From assembly GCF_905475345.1 (NCBI RefSeq), contig NC_066610.1:2521386-2585385 (forward strand): DNA of 64,000 bases, read 5' to 3'. The notes under the pieces were generated by a model. It was given only the letters and a program-made list of their open reading frames with translations. It did no database searches and was not told the DNA's origin. The translations under genes and the position numbers were made by a program. Source of the stretch: Vespula vulgaris. Lineage: Eukaryota > Arthropoda > Insecta > Hymenoptera > Vespidae. Positions 49,149 to 59,981 of the stretch are shown here, one piece after another (positions within the stretch are counted from its first letter, which is position 1; every line of letters starts with the position of its first letter).

Positions 49149-50954
49149 CAGCAGTTTCGACGAAACATCGATGGACAGCTGCCCGTTGGTGACGGTAACG
49201 GAAGATAGGGTAAACGATTTTTCAGAGGAAGTGGTAAAGGACGGAAATGATGTGGAAGTGACATCATTGGAGGAAGCGAAAACAGTGATAGCAGCGCTTA
49301 GAGCGAAACAGAGGGCACAGGCACATCAAATGCTAGCTTGGCGGAGGACGCTCAAATTGCAGGTAAGCTTCCCGACGACGCAACACCTTGATAAGATTCC
49401 GATATAAAGGCAGATATAAAAGGTTCGCGCGTGACAAGTAATACTCGGACACTTGAACATTTTCCAGGAGGAACTCGTGGCGCGGCTGACGAGAGAGAAG
49501 GCCGAACAATTGTGCACGTTGTCTTCCCAATTATTTCTCTTCGAATCGCGACTTTGTCGGAAACAGAAGGAAATCGAGGCAAGCCTGGTGCAACGGGAAT
49601 CGATTATTCTCAGGCAACAAAGAGTGATACGGCAATTGCAAAGCAGATTGGCGGAAAGGAGTGGTACAGGTACGAGAGACTCTCCGCCATGCGACGCTCT
49701 CGACAGACTGGACAGCCTCGGAGACAGCGATAGCGCCGTCGTACTCGAGGAGGCCGCGGACGACCCTGCACCGCCGAGGTAAACGTTGTAACATAAACAT
49801 GCGCGTGCAGCCATATATTTCTTAACAACATAGATTTTCATTTCGAAGACTTTTTATTTAGAAAGACTCTTCTAACAAACTGTTTGACGATCAAAACTGT
49901 CCAACATCGAGATATATACGAGATACGAAAAGTCTCCTTGCATGCTTAGTCTCCTCGCAACCCAGACGCAGCCCAGACGCAGCCCAGACGCAGTCCGACC
50001 CCGTCCCCGGCATCCGATCCAGCAAGGGGGCTCCGCCTCCTGGCAAAAAAAAACTTCACGGCCGCTATTTGTAGGCTGGACCGCGCGGGGAGCTTCCTCA
50101 CGTTCTCGTAGCGTAGCGAAAAACGTTTCGTAAAAATGATCGTATGGGATTGCGTATATCGAGACAAATCGTCCAAAGTTCTCCAAAGTTCTAATCCAAA
50201 TGAATTCTTTCTCCTACTAAACCAAACGAATCCTCGGTTATAACGTTAGCGAATGTCCTATGCTAAGAAAAAATTAAAAATGTATTCATCTCCTTTGTTT
50301 TCTTTCCTTAAGATTTCGTTCGAACATCACGGACGTAACAGTTATACGATCGGTATCGGATGCGGTCGAGCCATCCAGCAAATATTCATCGATGCGAAGA
50401 TGCAACGGTTTTCTACGTAGACCGGAGATCTTGGAAACCGTGTATTCGGTAGAAGAGGATGGCGACAGTGAAAGCAACCAGGAACCATCCGAATCTACAG
50501 AAAATTACGAGTGCGATGAGAGGCGGACGAAGAACTTGGGAAATGGGAAGGGCAGACTGCAGGAGCTTTACGGTAGCTTCGAGAGACTAGCGCAGGAAGC
50601 TGATTCTCTGGAAAGTGAAAGACCGAGAGGAGACGAGAGCCAACAAGCGCAGGTGACGAGATGATCGAGAACGACGATCTTTGCGATATTTTTCGATAAG
50701 TGACACACGTGTATTTCCTTACTATTTATTCGAATTTGCTTGGATTCTATAAATCCCTTTTATCCTTATTGTTTCAGGTGACGTACAATAGAGTAATGAG
50801 TAATCACAGGTCGGTGACAAAGCCAAAAGACGTAAAATATAAAAGGATAAATAAGGCAAAATCGAAGAGTTTGGAGGAGCTCAGAGGAAGACTGAGAAAT
50901 TGGGTAGAAAAAGGAAATAAAATAGCTATATCGTTAGATCAATCCTACGCTTGA
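49149..50954 (+). CDS. Coiled-coil protein, possibly quick-to-court
   Basis: Four exons join in phase: 49149-49362, 49468-49778, 50313-50652 and 50778-50954. From the internal Met at 49171 this gives 339 residues; with the candidate upstream exon at 36763 it gives 356. Residues about 30-125 from Met 49171 form a heptad-rich Arg/Gln/Glu helix (EEAKTVIAALRAKQRAQAHQ, LTREKAEQLCTL, RQQRVIRQLQSRLAE), fitting a coiled coil. An acidic, Ser-rich linker follows (SVEEDGDSESNQEPSESTE), and the C-terminal 59 residues are basic and look strongly conserved (YNRVMSNHRSVTKPKDVKYK, SLEELRGRLRNWVEKGNK). No membrane segment or catalytic motif is seen. The C-terminal block reminds me of insect quick-to-court proteins, but I cannot confirm this, so no symbol is given. 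Role unknown beyond a likely scaffold. Confidence 0.85.
49961..49993. repeat. 11-base tandem, three units, in an intron
   Basis: Three exact copies of CCCAGACGCAG followed by a degenerate fourth, inside the 534-base intron 49779-50312 of the coiled-coil gene. It is the only GC-rich patch in that intron. Confidence 0.85.
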
Positions 50955-53062
50955 ACTTGTTCCATGAAAGTATTTAAATTATTTTTGCGAAGAATTATAA
51001 ATTATTATCACCGTCGATAGCTCGTTCGGTCCTACGAAATCTATGGTAATTTTTTCCTTCTTAGGCAGCAGCGCGCTAAACTGCATTCGATCGAAATTTC
51101 ATCCTTCCATGTGATATTTACTCTAGTATGATGATACCGTGCATGGGTATGCCGATAAAATTGACGAATTCGGGAGGGAGAGGGTGTGTGTGCGTGCGTG
51201 CGTGCGTGCGTGCGTGTGTGTATGTGTGCGAAGGACCGCTTTAAAGACATATGTGATACGAATAGACATGACCGTCGCGTTGGGAGTGTCTTATATTATT
51301 ATATGCGAAACTCTATTATTTAACTAATGAAAGTTCGACTCTCGACAAAAGAACGATCGTTCTGATATATACAATTTCTAACAACTAAATTCCCCCTCTC
51401 CTGTCTTCCTAAACACCGTTCTTGTAATAAGTTCAGGCGCATTAATATGCGCCATTGCATGTTTTTCGTTGCCGATTTTATATCTTGTCACAATAACAAA
51501 TCGATTCGAGCTTATTTATCTAAAAAATTTATTAAACTGTTTTCAAATGAAAATGTTATCTCGAGATGTAAAACAACTTCTTGTTCTCTTTACTACTTTG
51601 CTACTAATGAGTCGCATTTAAATACGATTTGTTCCAAGGCATTAAGTATGATATTGCAAGGCGTTATGTATCATCATAAGTCGTAAATCGAACGTCTTTG
51701 TCAATTAAAAATATTACTGTGCAATCAATTAAACGAAAAAAAATGTTTAATCGAAGGGCCTTTAATTTTTTAAAAGAGGCTTACTTTTAAGATGAGCGAT
51801 ATGCCTCTTTGTTATTATCTCATCCTATAAAATTAGTACTGGTGGTGACTATAACGTTAACTTTATATACATATTATAAAAATGAACGAGTGTACTATAT
51901 CTGTAATACGAAAGTAATTCCTACCGACTCTGAGAATTCGCACTTTTTCGTTAAATATCGTTACACTAATCATACATGCCAGATACATGATGTTACGTCT
52001 TTCCGCTTACGTTTCGAAATATCAAATTCAAAATGTATCTTTGATACGATTAATTTTCCATCTCACTACTATCGATATGTACGTCTTTTGCGAATTTTAT
52101 TCTCTTCGTTAATAAGTAGTCTTACCAATCTGTAAAATTTACACCCATGATTCAGTAACATTGCGTATAATTTACAAACTACTTCTGCTTAATTTGAACG
52201 ATTGCATACTTGGTAATTTCATCACTTTGTGACACGTATTCTGCAATTCTTGAAATGCATTATTCAAGCCTGTATTTGCTTGGCTGTTTCAGTATTTTGG
52301 AATTTTATAAAAACGCTACGTCGTTTCTATCTGGATGACTAATATAAAAGTTGCCTTAGACTTTTTCTCATTTGCGCGCAATTACCAGATATGTAAATAT
52401 ATTTGTATGACTATGTCAGGCTTGTAACTCTTGAATCTTTTCTATTTCCTCGTAATATAACTGAAAAAGATCAATCGATTTTACGTCATTTTAACAAAAC
52501 TTAAATATGATGCGTCAAATTTATCAAGATATTTCGTACTTTACTTCATTCTCATACTTTACACGATAAGGGTACAAAAAAGCTTCTGACAATCTGCGCT
52601 TTGAAGAAAATACACGATATCTCGCTGTTCGCTTGTACATAATTATGAACGTATTATTAATTTAACATATTAATGTCACTTTCGATGTTATGTATATAAG
52701 TATATTCTTCAATCCTTTAATAATATAAATTTGAGTTTTATGTTCCTGTTGGCTAACTACTAGCCACTCAAAAGTATAATCCCGCTCGCACAGCTGTATC
52801 GTTATTATTGATGTTATTAAAGTTATTAAATTACTTTTTGATGTTATTAAAGATAAATGTAAAGAAATTTACTAATAATAATAATGAAGAACAATTGAAA
52901 AATTTGGAAAATTAGATTAGTATTAAATTAATTAAACAGGTTACCTCAGCTCTGTCATCGAAGAACGTGTCCGTCCAATCTTGGCATTAACAATAAGGAT
53001 TGTACGTAACGACACTGACTTGTTTTCAATCGTGAGCTATTATCTATTGGAATATACGTTCG
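50955..53062. other. AT-rich intergenic DNA between the coiled-coil gene and Hen1
   Basis: No supported gene. It should contain the 3' untranslated end of the upstream gene. A TGCG/TG microsatellite lies at about 51185-51230. Open frames at 51447-51686 and 51809-52135 show no family resemblance or codon signal that I can support. Confidence 0.55.
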
Positions 53063-53063
53063 A

Positions 53064-53121
53064 CCAATCAGTGACGTGCGATCGTGCGATCGATTGTCGC
53101 GCTACACGTATAGATGGCGTT
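53064..53121 (+). promoter_or_regulatory. Candidate Hen1 promoter: CCAAT, TCAGT, CRE-like and CTCF-like words
   Basis: CCAATCAGTGACGTG at 53064-53078 combines a CCAAT box, an initiator-like TCAGT and a CRE-like TGACGTG. TAGATGGCGTT follows at 53111-53121, close to the AGRTGGCGC CTCF core and to the word at 24222. It lies 200-280 bases before the Hen1 coding start. Promoter use is inferred. Confidence 0.35.
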
Positions 53122-53343
53122 TCATACGCATGAGGTAAATGACGCCTCTGTGTCTGGGATAAAGAAGCATTGAGGTAACATGGCTCTCGTTCTTTGAAGC
53201 GATACGACTAAACACGTGCGTCGAGGTTCGTAAACATTTTAACAGCATATCTTTAATTAACTATGTTTATAACTTTACTTCATGTATTTTCCTTCTTTCG
53301 AAAGTACGCGTATGATAGTTATTGTACCAAAAAAGAAAATAAT

Positions 53344-56300
53344 ATGAATACGTCACCTGCTGTTGTACGGGATAAAATCTATGACTTAATAGATCCCGAT
53401 ACGCTTCTAAATTATTACGAGGAAAAAAGAATAAGATTTTCTCCACCAGCTTCCATACAAAGATATTATGCAGCAGTCGATATACTTTCCAGCGATAAAT
53501 ACGAAGGCCAGATACGAAAGGTCCGATATCACATTTATATATGCTTTTTCATAGTTGTGCATTTTATTTATTTAACGTTAACTGTAGCAGATCATATAGC
53601 TCTTGAAATTTATTAATGAAATTTATCATCCCTTTTGATAAATATTTTGTAAATCTAATAAAGTTTATCGCATTATCTATTTCCGTGTTATTTTCATAGA
53701 TTGTAGATTTTGGCTGTGCAAATCTTAACTTTTTGGTTCATCTGAAAAGTATCCCAGATGTAGACGAAGTATTATGCGTAGACATTGATAGAACTGTTCT
53801 CGATATTAACAAAGGCAAAGCCAGACCATTAGTTTGTGATTTCTTACATTGTCGGCAAAAACCATTCGCAATACATGTTTACGAAGGGAGCGTTACAGAC
53901 CATGATACAAAATTGGAGAAAACCGATGCTGTGACTTGCATAGAATTGTGCGTTATGATCAACATAATTATGTCTTAAAAGTCTATTTGTATCGAACTAT
54001 AATAAATGAAATTTTTTAGGATTGAACATTTGTATCCAGACGCATTAACGGATCTTCCATTTAATATCTTTGGTTATATCAAACCAAGGATAGTTATTAT
54101 AACAACGCCAAATGTAGAATTTAATGTATTATTTTCTTATCCCGGATTCCGGCATCTAGATCACAAATTCGAATGGACTAGGGAACAATTCCAAGATTGG
54201 TAAATTTTTTACACCTTCTAATTACTTATACATATACGTTTATATAGTTACTTTGCAAAGAATTATATTCATTTCTAGGGGACGTAATATTGTTCTAAGA
54301 TATCCAGATTATCAAGTGACATTCCATGGCATTTGTGATGGGCCAGAAGGTACGGAGCATTTAGGTGCTTGCACTCAAATGGCTGTTTTTTGTCTTAAGA
54401 GTGAAAAGAGCGGTTCGGAATTGTTAGGTACTGATAATTTATTTAAGCTCGTATCTTCGCATAGCTTCCCATATAGAGTTGATGCCCGTTCGGACGAACA
54501 GAAGATTTTGGATGATGTTACGTATCATGTCAACCAAGCTATGACTTTTGATAATTTAAAAGGAGAATTGTCGCTTGAATCTTTGGTAACGTTATTGAGT
54601 AAATTTAAAGTTACAATGGCATCATTGAGAATAATTTTGGAAGAAGCAGGATGGCCCATTGTTGATCACGGAGAAGGTCCCGTTACATATATTCCAGAGC
54701 AATCAATTATCGCAGAAGTTGATGACGGTAGATTGAATGAACGATACGAAATCGGACGTTATTTCGAGGGATATACAGAGGAACCCTGGCAGTCTGATAG
54801 CTGGGATGAAGAACGGAGTGATAGTAGTGACTCTACCATAGATTTTAGCGATACTTTTCTGTTTGATGTTGAACATGAATCACCAGATGTTAATAATCTT
54901 TCTGATAGCATAAACGTTCACGAATCTTCCGTTGATTCAATTCCAAATAATTCCATTTTACAAAATGATGATGCTGCGTCATCGCTTGAAATGAAATCCT
55001 GTATGTTATCCGATAGCGATACAACCACTAATGCGAACACACATAATGACGATAATACGTTTATAAAACCCGCTGAAGGACTAAATGAGACATTAGATTT
55101 TTACCATTCTACGTCTGTATTATCCTCTTCGATATCGCCTCAACCGCTATTAATTCATTTGGATCAATTGAACAGTTCCTATTGCGATGACACAGTTACA
55201 GATAAAAACGTGTCACATTCGTCATTGCTGAATAACACTTTTCATTCGTTAGACACACTGAGAGATGAATCTGTTAATTTGGAAGAAGCAACTGCTTCTT
55301 ATTGTATGCATTTCGATACATCTTTGAATGGAAAAGTATCATCGTGCACAGAATGCACAAATTATTTTCAAAATGAAATTGATGAGTGTAATGAAACGAG
55401 TATTGCAGAACTTGAGCAAGTAAATGCAGAGGAAAAAAAGATTTATTATGAAGATCATTTTGTTCCAGAGGATTGTGTAGCTGCATCAAGTACAAATCAA
55501 CCGCAATACACAAGTTCTCCACGAAGTATTGCAAAAGCTAATAAAGAAACAAATTGTAATCGCAAATCGTTAAGGCTTGAAAATATAAGCAACGAAGATA
55601 GTGATCTTACATTACAATCTGAGGAAATAGAAAATGTAAATAATATTCAATTTGAAACATGTTTAATAAAAACTGTTATTGGATGTAAGAATTATCCAAA
55701 CAATTTCAGTCCAAAGTCTATAAAATGTTCAGATAGAAAGCCTAATTCTCCAGAGTCTTTAGAGACTCCTCCAAATAGCTGGTCACCAGAGATTATAGAT
55801 TCTGGCTATCCAAATTCTGCATCAGCACCGGATATGACACCGGAGTATGATCTATCTAGTATAGCACACGATCGGATACCTGATTCAGAATCACCAAGTG
55901 TAGCGGAAGCACCACAGTTTGAAAATCTAGAACCAGTGGTGATAGAAAATGGCGATCTCGCAAATAATAATAGGGATAACGAAGGAAATAATATGATGGC
56001 TGTTGCTGATAATGATATCGAAAATCTGCAACCGTTCATTAATGTTTTGGAAAACGATCTTGAGAATGAAAACGATATTTATGTCGTTGAAAATGGCTTT
56101 CCTGTATGGCTATTGAGAATATTAGAAATGGCTAATCCAATGGATGTTGACGGACATATTTTAAGAGATCCCAGAGAATTGGTCCCCTTTGATCTTATAG
56201 AAGGTAAATTACATCATATTTGTTTTTGAATAATATTTTTATGTCACACGTACGTTGTATATTCAGGCGGCGCGGAATATTTGGGCATTGATCGCGATGA

Positions 56301-56514
56301 AGGCTTTGATAGCAATTCCTCCGTAGAAGATAGCGATCAAAATAATGACGAAATATCAAGTAATTTTACGGATGCGAATAATATTGATAATAATAACGAA
56401 GTAATACATGACACAGATAGCGAGGACGGTAACAATTTCGAAGACATCGTTTCCGTACATTATTCTTCTAATAGTAATGCTGACAGTGATGAATGGGTAA
56501 AAAGAAATACGTGA
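53344..56514 (+). CDS. Hen1: Hen1, small-RNA 2'-O-methyltransferase
   Basis: Adds a 2'-O-methyl group to the 3'-terminal nucleotide of Piwi- and Ago2-bound small RNAs, protecting them from tailing and decay. Exons join in phase: 53344-53520, 53700-53947, 54020-54199, 54279-56203 and 56267-56514; 925 residues. Residues 1-59 match the animal Hen1 N-terminus (PPASIQRYYAAVDIL). The SAM-binding strand is IVDFGCANLNFL (60-71) with acidic VDID. The Mg-binding set typical of HEN1 is complete: IELIEH (Glu141, Glu144, His145) and His190 in DHKFEW. STPN-type TTPNVEFN and CTQMAVF are also present. After a second helical segment (SLESLVTLLSKFKVTMASLR) comes about 600 residues of acidic Ser/Asn/Asp/Glu-rich chain, much longer than in the fly protein. 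An upstream in-frame ATG at 53263 would add 27 residues (hydrophobic, unlike the family), so I prefer 53344. The first donor, AAG|GTCCGA, is weak. There is no dsRNA-binding domain, as usual in animals. Confidence 0.92.
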
Positions 56515-57380
56515 TACTATCGAGGAAGAAAATTCTGACATATCATCATCGTCATTCATCGCTGCCTATATAATTCTTCGAATTTGAGCTATAAAATTAA
56601 GAATATTAATAATTTTGATACATTTATATTTCATTTAATTTTTTTTATCTAATTATTATTATTATTTTTCTTTTTTTCTTTTTTATCTAAGTTTATTAAC
56701 ATATCCAGTGAAGTATACTTTTTGATTTAAAATGCAGTGACCCATTTAAAACAATCCATATAAGTATGATTATAAGTGATATGACAAAAAGTTTAACAAC
56801 GTATAGTGATCTGTTTTTTTTTTGCCCCCTGTTAAAGTATTAAAAAATACCAAAGTTTGCAAAAACATACTTTTTTATGATACAAGATTTTCCTCAGATT
56901 ATTTTTTTTTTTCTCCGGTATCTTTATGATAAGAGAGTAGTAGGAAAGTTATTCCATTAGCATATATTTAATATTATATTTGTTTTGTATTTACACATAA
57001 GCTAAGTCCACAATTAGTTTAGTGGAAAAAGACTCAATGTAAGACTGAAATCGCATGTTTTTTAATTTCATTATTGTGTGGATATCTTTAACAAATAAAC
57101 GATATAACAATTCTATATAAATATTATACTTATTTGTGTCATTATATTTACCAAGATCCTTTCATGTGTTTCATACGTTAAGCAATTTATAATCTATTAA
57201 GAAAATGTTTAATTAAAAAGATTATCTTACAAATAGTACAGAGATGTGATATTTATTTCAGTAATTTTGCTATGATGTTACAGGGTTTACAGTGATAAAA
57301 TAAATGCTTATATACGTGAGTGTATGTACGTCGTATGTCGTATGTATACATGCACGTATTATACCTACGAATACAAGTAT

Positions 57381-57452
57381 GTGTGTTTGTGTGTGTGTGT
57401 GTGTATATATATATATACACACATACACGCACGCACACTATATATATATATA
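57381..57452. repeat. Compound GT-TA-CA-TA microsatellite, self-complementary
   Basis: GT repeats run into TA repeats and then CA repeats, giving a palindrome centred on the TA tract, followed by a second TA run. Confidence 0.85.
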
Positions 57453-59752
57453 TTTATTTATTTATATATACATAGGGAGGCAGAGAACTTTTCACCCAAA
57501 CTACGAAAGTATTTTATAAATTGGAATAACCTTTGTATTATACTTTTCTTTTTATTTTTTCTGCTTGCTTCCATAGTTTGTTGTCAAAGTTCCAAGACAT
57601 TTTATATTCCTACAATTTTATGGTACTTCATCTCTTTTCAATATTATATATTTTATATTTACAGAACAAATATCCACAATTTTATAATGAGATTCTAGAT
57701 TAATAACTAAATTGATAACTGAAAATTCCATCAGACTAAGATTAAAGATAACGAAGTTAGAATTAAAAAAAAATAAAAAAAATAAAAAAAAAACAATATT
57801 TATATATTACAAAATAATGGCACAAAAGAATTTAAATAGTTACAGTATCATTACAAACATTTTTTTACTATCTGAAATTTTTAGAAATCAAACTAACTTG
57901 TATAATTATTGATAAAATTCACTATTACAATATGTCATCGATTTATAGTCAACATTCTAATTGTATAACCCTCGACGCGAGCTCAAATTGAGAATTCTAT
58001 GAAATCACTTTAAATATGTTCAATTATTTTATATAGATAACATTAGAAGCTACATATATAATTTTATTGATCTTTCTATTGCATATTTTGTCATTAATAT
58101 CAGTGCGTTGTGGCAAGATTCTTTGATCCTTCAAGTATCTAGCATTTTCCTTAAAATAATTAAATCTGGATGAAACATACCGATCTAGATAACATATCTT
58201 AATTTTTCCAGATTATATTTGATAATATTAAATGAATATCTGCAAAATTGAGAGAATGATTTATAGTAAAATCACGTTTGTAAGACTGTATGGCTGATCT
58301 TATTAAAAAACTCTCATCATTAAAATTTATATTATGATCGGATTACATGTGTACATATATTTATAAAACTGCAATGACACACAGAGTGGTCTGTATTATA
58401 TTAAGTTCACGTGATATGAAATGATATTAATGAATTTATATTTCGAAGTGCTTACAAGATATTTGGAAATTTGTTTCGTTCTGAAATAAAAGGAAATAAC
58501 GACTGCCATAATTTTTAGAAAAATATATTAACGTACGATATTTATATTAATATTTTAACATATAAATGCCCCAGTTTCCTTTACTTAATACTAATTGACA
58601 CACAATAAATATAATATTGCTTTCATAAAGCTTTGGAATGTGAATTTAACATGTATGAAATCAATCGGTACAAAAAATAAATTAAGTGATTAATCTCTTT
58701 TCATTAGTATTTATATGTTAAATATCAATTGTATAAATATGTAAGTTTTTCTATTCAATCAGCGAGTATGTATATATACATATATGTCCACATTAGACAA
58801 TTACTTTTTAGACTATTAAAGAAAACGAGAGAGAAAAGACCGAAAAGATTATATATGGCTTAAGAAAAGAAATATAACACTCGTATTGTTTACAAGATAA
58901 ATAATATAAGTAAAGATTTTAAAAGTCATCTCATTAGATTCAACTGGTATCTATTCCATTGATACCTCATGTAATTACAATTAGTGTTACAATTATTATT
59001 AAAATTAATTACCAAATTAATTAGCAAAAAGAAGGCATGAATGTAACAAAAAATAGCTTTTCTGTCTTTTTCTTTTTTGCTTTTAAATATCCTTAACAGC
59101 CCAAGAAATAATTGTGTGTATATATATTTTAGTTTAGACATATAATATATGCATACATATGAGTGAACATTTCTCGCAACATTTTTATTTTCCACTTTTC
59201 GAATTTTAAATAAATATCATAGAAAACATAGGATAAATATTTTCGTTTCCATAATTTATTATTGTGAATAGTTTCTTTTGTCTGCATGCACAATGTTATT
59301 CTTTATGTACTTTTATAATGAAACTTATTTATGCAAACTTGACTAAAGTTAATTATTTGCTTATTTAGATTTCTTCTCATTAGATCTTGGTCACTTCTAT
59401 AAATTGAAGGACAAAAGCACTAATATTTCAATTAGACTAACTCTGTAATTTATAACTCCATATTTAGAACTATTCGAAAATTTGCACCATGCTCTTTTTT
59501 ATGTAATTTCACGAAAAAAAAAGGAAAATAAAAAAAATTGTAATTTTAGTGTTAATATTTAACATGTTAAGGACTTATAAAAATAAATGTGCATATTAAA
59601 AAATAATTTCTTAAAAATAAAAAAATTAATACAACATTAGTGTAGGAGATAATACAGCTGCATTAGTTATAGGTACGTTATGCATGCGTTATCTTAATAT
59701 AACGAATACATAAATTTCACAATATCAGCAGCAAATAAATTTCATAATATTA

Positions 59753-59754
<2 letters not shown>

Positions 59755-59799
<45 letters not shown>

Positions 59800-59850
59800 T
59801 ATACATATACATACACACACACATACACATATACATATACACATATATAT
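59755..59850. repeat. TA microsatellite with TACA/CACA tail
   Basis: About 37 bases of TA passing into ATACATAT and ACACAC units, in the 3' flank of RABGAP1. Confidence 0.9.
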
Positions 59851-59981
59851 ACATTTCTTCTACTACTTTGGCCTACTTAAAAAAAATCATGTTATTGTGA
59901 TGTTTTCATTGAAATAATCATAATTTTTAAATGCAATATTCAAGTATAATTGCACATGTCGTGAGAAGATCACTTACCATA

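Larger units (their letters stand above)
56515..59981. other. AT-rich convergent 3' region between Hen1 and RABGAP1
   Basis: Very AT-rich, without supported genes. It should hold the 3' ends of the two facing genes; AATAAA occurs at 57094-57099, among many. Simple repeats: GT-TA-CA compound at about 57381-57452 and a TA run with TACA flanks at 59755-59850. Short frames reflect low complexity. Confidence 0.6.

Noticed and set aside
51447..52135. Two AT-rich plus-strand frames (79 and 108 residues) between the coiled-coil gene and Hen1
   Set aside because: No recognisable motif, no splice partners, and composition equal to the surrounding intergenic DNA.
53263..53343. Upstream ATG as the Hen1 start
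   Set aside because: It would add 27 hydrophobic residues unlike other Hen1 N-termini; the DNA looks like leader or intron. Not excluded, only less likely.
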